DNA from: Leeuwenhoekiella polynyae
Lineage (GTDB): Bacteria; Bacteroidota; Bacteroidia; Flavobacteriales; Flavobacteriaceae
DNA length: 64,000 nucleotides
Direction: 5' to 3' (one strand)
Assembly (NCBI RefSeq): GCF_042683665.1
Contig: NZ_JBHUOO010000047.1
Positions within the stretch are counted from its first letter, which is position 1, and each line of letters begins with the position of its first letter. The position numbers and the translations under genes are program-made. Positions 49,648 to 58,444 of this stretch are shown piece after piece. The notes under the pieces were generated by a model that did not search any database, was not told the DNA's origin, and saw nothing but the letters and a program-made list of their open reading frames with translations.

Positions 49648-51687
49648 TTAAAAGAGAATAATTTTCTGAGAACCATCTGCCAAAGTAACTTCAACACCGG
49701 TTGAAGTATTTTTTAAATTAACCGGCATCAATTCTGCTTCGGTAAAGGTTTCGCCAGATTTTTTCCATAGCATCAGCGTGGCGTAAATGTTGGTTGCAGC
49801 CTGCGGCAAAAAGCTTGCAGCAAGATTGATGGTTTTACTTTCTTCAGAAACCGGGTTTAGACCTTCAGCAGAAACAAACTCGGTTTTTCCCCAGCCCTGA
49901 AGCGGTACTAAAGCCAGTTGGTACTCTCCGTTATCAACGATATAGGCTTCGGTATCGCCTATTTTCTTTTTGGATTGCTTCAGCTCTTTTCCTTCCAATT
50001 TCGGTAAGGCGTAATGACCCAGACGCATTTGAACCGTCACCTGACTGGTCTGACGGTCAACGCGGAGTATTCCATTAGGCAATGGAATATCAGCCAACTG
50101 CATTGTCACTTTATCGTTGGTTTCCAATACCGCATCCCGGCGGTACACGCCATTTTCATAGCTTTTAAAGGTATACAAACGCCAGGGTTCCCATTCGTTT
50201 TTGGCATTTTTAAACACATAGTTCATGGAGATTTCGCCATCCTCCCCATCTGCCTGCCACGGAAAAGCTGAATTGTACGATAGTTTGTTATAATTCTCGC
50301 TACTGCGAAAGCCCTGCCAGTCGTCTGCTTTTTTCTCGTGGCACCAGGCGCGGATTTCGGCAGCGCCGATATCAGGATAATCGGTGATTAAAATATGGGA
50401 TGCCGCCTGAAACTTATTGTACACCTTGCCTTTTTCAAAAGTGGTATCCCAGGGACCTAAATTTTCGGTTGCGGTCCAAAACGGATTATCATCAGGAACC
50501 AAAAGCCCCAAAAAGGCTTTCCCCATCCAGAATACACTTCCGCGGGCGCTGTACACCTGTACGGCAGGCTCAAAATGCCCGTAAAAACCTAAAGTCGGAA
50601 TACGATCTAACAAAAAGTTTTTATTCTGTAAAAACTGAAGTAAGGTACCTGAAGAAATGCGGCGCAACCAACCAAAATTAATCGTGTCGTCCTGAAGGGT
50701 TCCGGTAAAGGGAAACGGACTGATCGACCCAATTCGGTAACTGATGCTTCGGCCCCACATAATCATCTCTCCATCTTCAGAAAACATATAGGGATAATGA
50801 TACACCAAATCCTGAAAATTGGTTTTAAAAGCTTTGGCTATCTCCGGGTAATGCGTATCGCCGTAAACCGAAGCCCACATAGGCCCGTACACCTGAAACG
50901 CCCACATACTGTAATAATCGTAAGCCGGATTGTCATTATACCAGCCCTGACCCCGGTAATGATCCAGGGATTTTTGCAGGTACTCTTCCAATAAAGGTTT
51001 GTTTACTTCATAACCCTGCGCATCAAAGAAACTGAGTACAAAAATATTGAAGAACTTCCAGTTGGAAGGCACGGTAGGTCCGTCGCCATAACTCAACATC
51101 GAAGCAGCTAGAGCATCTTTATCTTCCTGACTCAACGGATCCCATAGCGTTTCAGGAGAAATAAACAGGGAAATCGCCAGCGCACCATATTCAACCAGAT
51201 TTTGACTGGGGCCGCCATTACCACGAGGTTTTATAAAAGCTTCACTTTCAGGATCAGCCAATTTGGGCAATTGATGTTGATAATACTCGGCTACTTTAAT
51301 CCCGTTTAAAGTAAGATCGGGTTCTTTTTTGAGGAGTGGTGCCGCAACAAATAAGGTACGCACGAGACCTTCCAGTTTTTCGGTAGGCACCCGACCGATG
51401 TCATGCGGGTAGCTTTTCCCTGGAAGTTTGGGAAACTTCATGGGGTCGTCCAGATCGTCGATATAACTAAAAGCACCAGCCAATAAATACCGTGCGGCAT
51501 CTTCCCAGTGTTTTTTGGTCATACCGGTATACGGACTCGTTTTAAAATCGGGGTTCTCTACCTGAAATAAGGGCATTTCGCCATCCACTTGTTTTGCAGG
51601 TTTTATTTCCTGTGCTTCCATAGGAAACACAACAAGTACCATTACTAAAAGAAAAGCAACGTGATTTATCTTTTTAAACTGTATCAT
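49648..51687 (-). CDS. DUF2264 family protein (long form), probable glycan-active enzyme
   Basis: A 679-residue protein with a signal peptide (about 1-25, ending FPMEAQE). The N-terminal two thirds match DUF2264 (TGMTKKHWEDAARYLLAGAF, GPTVPSNWKFFNIFVLSFFD, GWYNDNPAYDYYSMWAFQVY), which is predicted to form an alpha/alpha barrel with conserved acidic and aromatic residues. The C-terminal third is beta-rich. As I recall, some DUF2264 proteins have been placed in a beta-glucuronidase family (GH154); I cannot check that here. A shorter paralogue lies at 52923. It is the last gene of the long carbohydrate unit, 17 bp after GH105. Confidence 0.85.
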   Translation of the reverse strand: MIQFKKINHVAFLLVMVLVVFPMEAQEIKPAKQVDGEMPLFQVENPDFKTSPYTGMTKKHWEDAARYLLAGAFSYIDDLDDPMKFPKLPGKSYPHDIGRVPTEKLEGLVRTLFVAAPLLKKEPDLTLNGIKVAEYYQHQLPKLADPESEAFIKPRGNGGPSQNLVEYGALAISLFISPETLWDPLSQEDKDALAASMLSYGDGPTVPSNWKFFNIFVLSFFDAQGYEVNKPLLEEYLQKSLDHYRGQGWYNDNPAYDYYSMWAFQVYGPMWASVYGDTHYPEIAKAFKTNFQDLVYHYPYMFSEDGEMIMWGRSISYRIGSISPFPFTGTLQDDTINFGWLRRISSGTLLQFLQNKNFLLDRIPTLGFYGHFEPAVQVYSARGSVFWMGKAFLGLLVPDDNPFWTATENLGPWDTTFEKGKVYNKFQAASHILITDYPDIGAAEIRAWCHEKKADDWQGFRSSENYNKLSYNSAFPWQADGEDGEISMNYVFKNAKNEWEPWRLYTFKSYENGVYRRDAVLETNDKVTMQLADIPLPNGILRVDRQTSQVTVQMRLGHYALPKLEGKELKQSKKKIGDTEAYIVDNGEYQLALVPLQGWGKTEFVSAEGLNPVSEESKTINLAASFLPQAATNIYATLMLWKKSGETFTEAELMPVNLKNTSTGVEVTLADGSQKIILF

Positions 51688-51704
51688 ATTATCGTTTTTT
51701 ATTC

Positions 51705-52892
51705 TTAATCTATAAAGCGATACATTTCTGAAGCTGCAAGTAAATAAGCCCCAACTCCAAAATCTGCAGTAGAGTTTTTATCAACGACCTGTCCGGGGAT
51801 TGCCTTTTCTCCTATTGGCTGAACATAACCTACGCTACCATCCTCTTGTAAGGCAATCTCAGTAAGATACTCCCAGCTTTTTTTTACTACCGGTAAATAG
51901 GTTTCTTCGTCCAAAATACCTTTGTTTAATCCCCATAAATAGGCATAGGTGAAAAATGCGGTACCACTAGTTTCAGGTCCCGGTGCATGCTCCGGATCAA
52001 GAATACTTCGTGTCCAGTATCCTTCCGGCTGCTGAGCTTCTTTAAGAGTTGCTGCCATTTTCTTGAAACGATCAATATACTCATGCCTATGCGTAGCATC
52101 TGCCGGCAAATCTTGAATCACCTTAGCTAAACCTGCAAAAACCCAACCGTCACCACGTGCCCAGAAGTCCTTTTTCCCATTCAAACTCTTGTGTTTTGGG
52201 TATACATATTTTGCATCGCGGAAGTACAATCCCGTTTCTTCATCAAGCATTATACTGTCTGAATAAGTTAAATACTCATCGAGTTTTTCTAAATACAATT
52301 CATTTCCTGTTACCTTATATAATTTGGTCATCACCGGCATTACCATATACAAACCATCTGCCCACCACCAGTAATCATTTATATCTGTACTCATCTCATA
52401 CTCCATCACCTCTAGTGCCCGAGCGATCTTATCAGGGTCTTTAGAATCTTCCAAAGTATACAGGTCTATATAGGTTTGAAAAGCGATTTGCCAATCTCCA
52501 AAAAGAACGTGATCATCTGTTTCTCCATAATTGTATTTCCAGGCCGATTTATCATCCGATTTGGCACCTTTCCATTCATTATGTTCTGCCCAGGCGGTAG
52601 AATAATCTAAGAACTCTTTGTTACCGGTAACTTTATAAGCTTCTATATTACCCGTATGATACGCTGCCGGATGCCAAAAAGCAGAACCTGGTTCAGGATG
52701 GGTATTTTGCCAGTGCTCATTCACAGAATTTATGATCTTTAATACAGAATCTTTACTTTCAGGTAATCCTGTCTCTACAGATTCTTGGTTTATAACCTGT
52801 GCTTTATCTTCAGTGCTATTTTTACAGCTTATGAGTAAGAGGGTGCTGAAACCTAGAGGTACAAAACTTTTTAGATGGTTTTTTAAATTCAT
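51705..52892 (-). CDS. GH105/GH88-type unsaturated glycuronyl hydrolase, lipoprotein
   Basis: Hydrolyses unsaturated uronic acid from the non-reducing end of oligosaccharides left by polysaccharide lyases. The 395-residue protein is a lipoprotein (LLLISC, C23). Family signatures: WWWADGLYMVMPVMTKLYKV with the likely catalytic D179, and DFWARGDGWVFAGLAKVIQD near 243. Both GH88 and GH105 share this alpha/alpha barrel; length and the MPV motif favour GH105 (rhamnogalacturonyl hydrolase-like), but the exact linkage is unknown. Its presence implies that a lyase acts in the same pathway, plausibly the propeller protein at the right edge. Confidence 0.9.
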   Translation of the reverse strand: MNLKNHLKSFVPLGFSTLLLISCKNSTEDKAQVINQESVETGLPESKDSVLKIINSVNEHWQNTHPEPGSAFWHPAAYHTGNIEAYKVTGNKEFLDYSTAWAEHNEWKGAKSDDKSAWKYNYGETDDHVLFGDWQIAFQTYIDLYTLEDSKDPDKIARALEVMEYEMSTDINDYWWWADGLYMVMPVMTKLYKVTGNELYLEKLDEYLTYSDSIMLDEETGLYFRDAKYVYPKHKSLNGKKDFWARGDGWVFAGLAKVIQDLPADATHRHEYIDRFKKMAATLKEAQQPEGYWTRSILDPEHAPGPETSGTAFFTYAYLWGLNKGILDEETYLPVVKKSWEYLTEIALQEDGSVGYVQPIGEKAIPGQVVDKNSTADFGVGAYLLAASEMYRFID

Positions 52893-52922
52893 TTCTTAGA
52901 TATTGATTTTTTTGTGTCTTTA

Positions 52923-54137
52923 TTAGTGGGCGTGATCAATTGAAATGGTTTCTCCACTCCATATTTTTTTCTGTGTCCAGGCGACATATGGGTCTGACCA
53001 TAAAGCAGCATTCTCAGGGAGACCAAGAATCAGAAAAACTTCAGAACATAAATACAAGCTTCCTGTTGAGATATACCCTTCTCCAATATTATTTTGAGCT
53101 CCGTATAGGCCAACTTTTAACCAACCGTTTTCATCAAAAGTCCCTGGTGCTTGTATTTGCCTTTTGACCATAGTATACAAAGCTTCTCTTACTTGAGCTG
53201 GTTGTACACCTTCTGGAAGTTCTTTTCTAAGAGCTACGTGAGACAATAATTGAAACGCACCAAAGCGATATGCTAAAGACCTGCCGATAGGTGGATACGT
53301 ACCTTCTGGACCTATAAGTCGTTCTTGAATTCCTGCATAACGTGTTGCCCGGTCTTTAACAAGCTTAAAGTCCCGGTCTTTACCTTTACCAGTTTCCTGA
53401 AGTGTCTGATGAATATCTAAAAGGAAAGGCTGTATCACAAAACTGTTATAATAATCCCAATGAAAATCTGGGCCATCACCGTACATCCCGTCTCCTAAAT
53501 ACCACTCTTTGTGTTTATTTAAGCCATAATCTATACGCAGCATATCTCCACTTTTGTCAAATTTTTCTAAAGCTGCTTCTACCATCCCAGAAAATAAAAG
53601 CCAATTGCTGTAATACGGTGTGATAACTCGTGTAGACTTCAAAGCTTTGATAGTGCTTTGCTGAGTCTCTTCATCTAACTTATCCCAAACCTGAGTAGGA
53701 GACCGTAATAATCCTTGTGCTAAAAAAGCTGCGTCCACTAGAGGCTGCGCATCTTTATTAAAATTCATAAAGTCATCAGCATCAGGATCAGTTGCATTTT
53801 CTAAGCATTGAATCACAAGGTCAATGTATTTTTTACGCAGTTTACCTTCTTTTGTGTCATCTGCCCCCAACTCTAACCATGGTGCCATACCTGAATATAA
53901 ACGCCCAAAAGCCTCAAGATAGGTAACGTGTGTGCGGTCATCCCATGCGCCCGGGGAACGTTCTACAGGCATATTAACCTTAAGTTTATCTTTTGCTAAA
54001 TTCTTTAAAACAGGATCTGCTATTTTTAGCATAGTCTCAACCATGTACTCCCGCTCTCCTTGTTGAGCTTGACTTTTGAAACTACCTAAAACCAACGCAA
54101 GACAACAAAAGATCAAAACTTCTTTAACTGTTCTCAT
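52923..54137 (-). CDS. DUF2264 family protein (short form)
   Basis: A 404-residue protein with a signal peptide (about 1-24, ending SQAQQG). It has the DUF2264 core: HVTYLEAFGRLYSGMAPWLE, TPYYSNWLLFSGMVEAALE, YGDGPDFHWDYYNSFVIQPF and RSLAYRFGAFQLLSHVALR. Compared with the 679-residue paralogue it lacks the C-terminal beta-rich third. The two differ in sequence as well as length, so they probably act on different linkages. Start overlaps the GH16 stop by 4 bp; GH105 follows after 30 bp. Confidence 0.86.
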   Translation of the reverse strand: MRTVKEVLIFCCLALVLGSFKSQAQQGEREYMVETMLKIADPVLKNLAKDKLKVNMPVERSPGAWDDRTHVTYLEAFGRLYSGMAPWLELGADDTKEGKLRKKYIDLVIQCLENATDPDADDFMNFNKDAQPLVDAAFLAQGLLRSPTQVWDKLDEETQQSTIKALKSTRVITPYYSNWLLFSGMVEAALEKFDKSGDMLRIDYGLNKHKEWYLGDGMYGDGPDFHWDYYNSFVIQPFLLDIHQTLQETGKGKDRDFKLVKDRATRYAGIQERLIGPEGTYPPIGRSLAYRFGAFQLLSHVALRKELPEGVQPAQVREALYTMVKRQIQAPGTFDENGWLKVGLYGAQNNIGEGYISTGSLYLCSEVFLILGLPENAALWSDPYVAWTQKKIWSGETISIDHAH

Positions 54138-55039
54138 TTATTAACTCCATTTAATATTTGACCGTGTTTCTGAAAAATTCTCACATAATCTACTAGGTAT
54201 TCTTTGGGAAATTGAGTTTGAGAAGGATCGCCCCCATTGGAACCTATCGCCAGATTGAGTAACATATAATGCGGTTGGTGAAAGCCGTTAGAGCCATCCG
54301 GATTTTTAGTTTTGGCTAAATCAATTTCATTTAAGAGTTCGTCATCAAGGTATAATTTGATGAAATCAGGCGTCCATTCCATTTTCCAATTGTGGAATTT
54401 TTCTGGCCATTGCGGGTCTTTCTTTAAAAACTCAATAAACGGAATTTTGGCACTGTCCCAGGAAACGTTTTTCCAGTTTGCACCCCAGGCGGCATTTGCC
54501 AGGATATGTGGCTTTCCATCAATCTGATAGTACTCCATCATATCGATCTCGCCATTTGATGGCCAGCCTTTTTCAATGCCTAACGTCCAGATCGCGGGCC
54601 ACATTCCACTTGCGGTATCAATTTTAGCACGAACTTCGACAATACCATATTGAAATTGGAATTTCCCCCTTGTATTGATGCTTGACGAGGTATACTGAGC
54701 TGCTTTTCGACTTCTTTTCCAATCGCCACTACCTGCATTATAATCTGGGTTTACGAGCTCTTCGCGTTTACCGGTAATTATCAGGTTGCCGTTAATTAGG
54801 GTCGCGTTTGCTTCCTGATACCATTGCAACTCGTTGTTGCGTACAAAACCGTGCTCGTACGACCAGGAATCAGGATCAGGCTTCTCTCCTGAATTGAATT
54901 CGTCGTGCCAGATCAATTCATAACCCTGAGGTATTGGGATTTTAGCTTCCTTATTTTCCTTCGGTTTAATACCACACGAACTGAGCGCTATTGAAACAAA
55001 AAAACAAGTAATCAGATATGTTGTAGATCTCTCAAGCAT
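54134..55039 (-). CDS. GH16 family endo-beta-glycosidase, lipoprotein
   Basis: A 301-residue GH16 enzyme, a family that cuts beta-1,3 or beta-1,4 glucans and galactans with retention. It is a lipoprotein (ALSSC, C22), so likely on the cell surface or periplasmic face. WHDEFNSGEKPDPDSWSYE opens the domain. The catalytic motif ExDxxE is NGEIDMMEYY with nucleophile E164, D166 and acid/base E169. ASGMWPAIWTLG and WHNWKMEW-type aromatic residues shape the cleft. Laminarinase, galactanase and agarase all fit this fold; subfamily was not settled. Coupled to both neighbours by 1- and 4-bp overlaps. Confidence 0.92.
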   Translation of the reverse strand: MLERSTTYLITCFFVSIALSSCGIKPKENKEAKIPIPQGYELIWHDEFNSGEKPDPDSWSYEHGFVRNNELQWYQEANATLINGNLIITGKREELVNPDYNAGSGDWKRSRKAAQYTSSSINTRGKFQFQYGIVEVRAKIDTASGMWPAIWTLGIEKGWPSNGEIDMMEYYQIDGKPHILANAAWGANWKNVSWDSAKIPFIEFLKKDPQWPEKFHNWKMEWTPDFIKLYLDDELLNEIDLAKTKNPDGSNGFHQPHYMLLNLAIGSNGGDPSQTQFPKEYLVDYVRIFQKHGQILNGVNK

Positions 55040-58000
55040 TATTGTGAATTTTTAATTTTATGCATAGTTGCAAAATCATCATTACGCGTTACCAGTAAGC
55101 GCTTTTCACCCGAATTAAAATTCATCACAGCGAGGTATCTCACATCACCATCTAACCAGGTTTTATTCGTGAAACCTTCAGTTAAAATCTTTCCTGAATC
55201 GTAGGTGAAGATTGTACCGAAAGATGCATCAAGACGCCCAATATTTACCCGAAACGGAAAAAGATTACCAGCGGCTAATATTTCATTTTGACCATCAGCA
55301 TCAAAATCAGCTATTACAAAATCTTGTATTGCAGAAACCTGAAGTTCTTCCGGCATAACGTTCAATTTAAACTTACCATCACCTGTATTCTCTAAATAAG
55401 AGGATTTGAGTTCATTGATTTGATACGTAAAACGCGGTTTGATTGCTGCAGTTTTAAGCAAATCATCTGTAGAAGTAGCAGCATAACTTTCGTAAGTTTT
55501 ATAGTGTTTTTTCAAACGCGGAACTTGCCCTAATAGTTCGTCTCTACCAGGAACGGGGTAACTTACTCCATTGATGTAATGCGTCAATATAGGGTCTATA
55601 CGACCGTTATTATCTATATCCTGAATGTAGTAACGCATAGGTTCTGTAGGCGAAGCCGTAAAAGGTATATTTGCTCCTAAATTTCCCAATAAAAAATCGG
55701 TATCCCCATCATTATCAATGTCATGAGGTTTAATGGTCAACCACCAGCCATTTGAATCGGCTAAACCATAAGCTTGCGTTTGATTCGTAAGTATTCCGTT
55801 TGTGTTTATAAAAATTGTGATAGGCATCCACTCACCAACAAGTACTAGATCTGGCCAGGAATCAGCATTAATATCTTCCCATACAGCGTCAGTAACCATT
55901 CCTACTTTTTCAAGATCAAAATTTCTTAATGCTAAAAATTTTGCATTACCATCATTAAGCAAAATCGTGCTTCGAGGAATAAGGGGATAACTATTTCCGT
56001 TCAAGCGACCACCCACAAAAATATCAAGGTCCCCGTCTTTATCAAAATCTGAAGCTGTAACAACACCTCCACTGAACTTCATATCCGGGAGGCTATTTTC
56101 CGCTTTGCGAAAAGATCCCTTTCCGTCATTGATATATAAACGGTCTTGATAATAGGCATCACCATTAACCTTCTCATTTCCGCCGCTTACGATGTATAAA
56201 TCCAAATCCTGGTCTCCATCTGCATCAAAAAACAAAGAGGCAGTATCTTCCTGCGAACTATCTAAAACACTTGTCCAAGGCTGATTTATATTGTTTTCTT
56301 CTAAAGTTCCGGTGTCTGTTCCTAAATATAAAATACCGGTTTGCCCTCGTGCTCCTTCCAGGTAAACGTCATCATTACCGTCTGCATTTACATCTGCAAC
56401 ACTTGCCTTACCTCCCATTCTTGAAAGTTGATAGGGAATTAAACTTTCGGTATTAAAATCGACATAATTATTCTCAGTATGCTTAAAATTTAGCTGAGAA
56501 TCTTGTGTAATATCAGTAAGTAATTGGTCTTGCGGAATGAGTTTAAATATTAAAGAGTTCTTGGCATTTTTTTCTGAAAGAGTTAGCGTTTGGTTAACAT
56601 CAAGATTATCTAATTCTGTAACCGTCTTTGAAGGCCAAATGACTTGTAAGTTTTTAATACGCTCAGCTTCCCCTAAACCAATAGTCATAATGGGCTCTAC
56701 TGAAGATTGATATCCTCTACCGTAATACGCTTCCTGAAAAATAGAAGTCCCATTCTCTAAATTGACATAAACCTTAGCCCCAAGTGCGAGCGTATTTTTA
56801 GTAGTTCCCTCAAGCTTGATTTTTATGAAATTATTCTTTTGGTTTTGAGCAGTATTTTCATAAAGAAGAACCGGCTGATTTAGATTATTTATAATAAGAT
56901 CCAAATCTCCGTCATTATCAAAATCTGCATAAGCGGCTGCATTAGAAACCGTTTTTTGAGAAAGACCCCATTCTTTTGTGACATCTTTAAATTTTAGACT
57001 TCCGGTATTTTGATAAGCATAATTAGCTATCTTGGTTGCAGGCATCTCACTTATGAGCTTCGGTAAATCTACTGCTTGTTGATTATCCTGTGCTTTTTGA
57101 ACTTCATTATTAACCGTATAATTTAAAAAATCGAGATTGCTGAAATCTCTTAAAAAGCCATTGGTTATGAATAAATCTTTACGACCGTCGTTGTCATAAT
57201 CTGCCAGTAAAGGTGCCCAACTCCAGTCTGTATTTGAAACACCAAATAGTTGCCCAACCTCGCTAAACCGTAAAATAGAATCTTTAGGAGAAAGTCCTCT
57301 GTTCAATTGTAACGTGTTGCGCATATACTGATAATGGTAGCCACTATCTATTAGACGCTGATATCTATTGTATTGATCTGGACCTTTTAGCGCTTTTTGC
57401 CTATAATTATCTTCTGGCCACATATCAGCCACAAAAATATCTTGCAATCCGTCGTTGTTGATATCTGCAATATCAGAACCCATTCCAAAATTAGACAAGT
57501 GACCAAACACAGTTTTCGTTATTTCCTTAAAAGTTCCATCACCGTTATTTAAATATAAAAAATCTTGCTCCTCATAATCATTGGTCACATAAACATCAGG
57601 ATAGCCATCTTGATTGAGATCACTTATTGCAGCACTTAACCCAAAATTTACACCTGAACCTATAATCCCGGCTTCTTCAGAAACTTCTTCAAAAAAATTA
57701 TTGTTATTTTTAAATAATTTATTGCCGTAATAGGGATGGCGTTTTTTTCTAAGAACACCGACATTGAATAAGGTATTGTAAAATTTATTGGCGTGATTAA
57801 GGAGAAACATATCCAAATCACCATCTAGATCATAATCTAAAAAATAAGCCTGCGTACTGAAAGTCCCAATACCCGATAGTCCATATTCCTGAGCCTTTTC
57901 TTCAAAAACCGGAATACCTTCAGGCGAATTCCCTGTGTTGATGAATAATTGATTTGAACGACCCTTATAATCTTTACGTACAGGGGTCGTAGCAGATTCT

Positions 58001-58419
58001 CCGGGAGCATTTCCCGAATAGGATAAATAAATATCTAATAGTCCGTCGCCATTAACATCTACTATACTTACACCCGTTTTCCAACACTTTTTTTCCTGAA
58101 TTCCAGATTTTTGGGTGATATCTTGAAACTTAAAATCACCTTTATTAAGAAACAGTTTATTTTCAACTTGGTTTCCTGAGAGATACACATCAGCTAAGCC
58201 GTCACCATTTAAATCACCTACACCTACTCCTGCTCCATTGTAAAAGTATTCATAAGTCAAAACGTTATAGTCTGGAGTTTCTACTAGGGTATTTTCAAAA
58301 TCTACCCCTGTATCTGCTATTGATCTCTCCAAAAATAAAGGCTGCTTTTCTTTGCACCCCACAACCAAAAACCCTGAAAATATCAGGATAATGAATAGTA
58401 TGTGGTTTGAAGATTTCAT
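55039..58419 (-). CDS. FG-GAP/VCBS repeat lipoprotein with ASPIC/UnbV domain
   Basis: A 1126-residue lipoprotein (VVGC, C22). It consists of many FG-GAP/VCBS-type calcium-binding repeats, e.g. GVGVGDLNGDGLADVYLSGN, VDVNGDGLLDIYLS and DYDLDGDLDMFLLNHANKFY, each with the DxDxDG-like loop, indicating a beta-propeller. An ASPIC/UnbV domain spans about 530-610 (TLALGAKVYVNLENG, PIMTIGLGEAERIKNLQVIW), followed by a second set of repeats (FDADGDQDLDLYIVSGG, DFDKDGDLDIFVGGRLNGN). Such proteins recur in carbohydrate loci and may bind glycans on the surface; no enzymatic role is shown. One-base overlap with GH16. Confidence 0.9.
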   Translation of the reverse strand: MKSSNHILFIILIFSGFLVVGCKEKQPLFLERSIADTGVDFENTLVETPDYNVLTYEYFYNGAGVGVGDLNGDGLADVYLSGNQVENKLFLNKGDFKFQDITQKSGIQEKKCWKTGVSIVDVNGDGLLDIYLSYSGNAPGESATTPVRKDYKGRSNQLFINTGNSPEGIPVFEEKAQEYGLSGIGTFSTQAYFLDYDLDGDLDMFLLNHANKFYNTLFNVGVLRKKRHPYYGNKLFKNNNNFFEEVSEEAGIIGSGVNFGLSAAISDLNQDGYPDVYVTNDYEEQDFLYLNNGDGTFKEITKTVFGHLSNFGMGSDIADINNDGLQDIFVADMWPEDNYRQKALKGPDQYNRYQRLIDSGYHYQYMRNTLQLNRGLSPKDSILRFSEVGQLFGVSNTDWSWAPLLADYDNDGRKDLFITNGFLRDFSNLDFLNYTVNNEVQKAQDNQQAVDLPKLISEMPATKIANYAYQNTGSLKFKDVTKEWGLSQKTVSNAAAYADFDNDGDLDLIINNLNQPVLLYENTAQNQKNNFIKIKLEGTTKNTLALGAKVYVNLENGTSIFQEAYYGRGYQSSVEPIMTIGLGEAERIKNLQVIWPSKTVTELDNLDVNQTLTLSEKNAKNSLIFKLIPQDQLLTDITQDSQLNFKHTENNYVDFNTESLIPYQLSRMGGKASVADVNADGNDDVYLEGARGQTGILYLGTDTGTLEENNINQPWTSVLDSSQEDTASLFFDADGDQDLDLYIVSGGNEKVNGDAYYQDRLYINDGKGSFRKAENSLPDMKFSGGVVTASDFDKDGDLDIFVGGRLNGNSYPLIPRSTILLNDGNAKFLALRNFDLEKVGMVTDAVWEDINADSWPDLVLVGEWMPITIFINTNGILTNQTQAYGLADSNGWWLTIKPHDIDNDGDTDFLLGNLGANIPFTASPTEPMRYYIQDIDNNGRIDPILTHYINGVSYPVPGRDELLGQVPRLKKHYKTYESYAATSTDDLLKTAAIKPRFTYQINELKSSYLENTGDGKFKLNVMPEELQVSAIQDFVIADFDADGQNEILAAGNLFPFRVNIGRLDASFGTIFTYDSGKILTEGFTNKTWLDGDVRYLAVMNFNSGEKRLLVTRNDDFATMHKIKNSQ

Positions 58420-58444
58420 TTATCAATTAGGGTTTCAATCTCAA

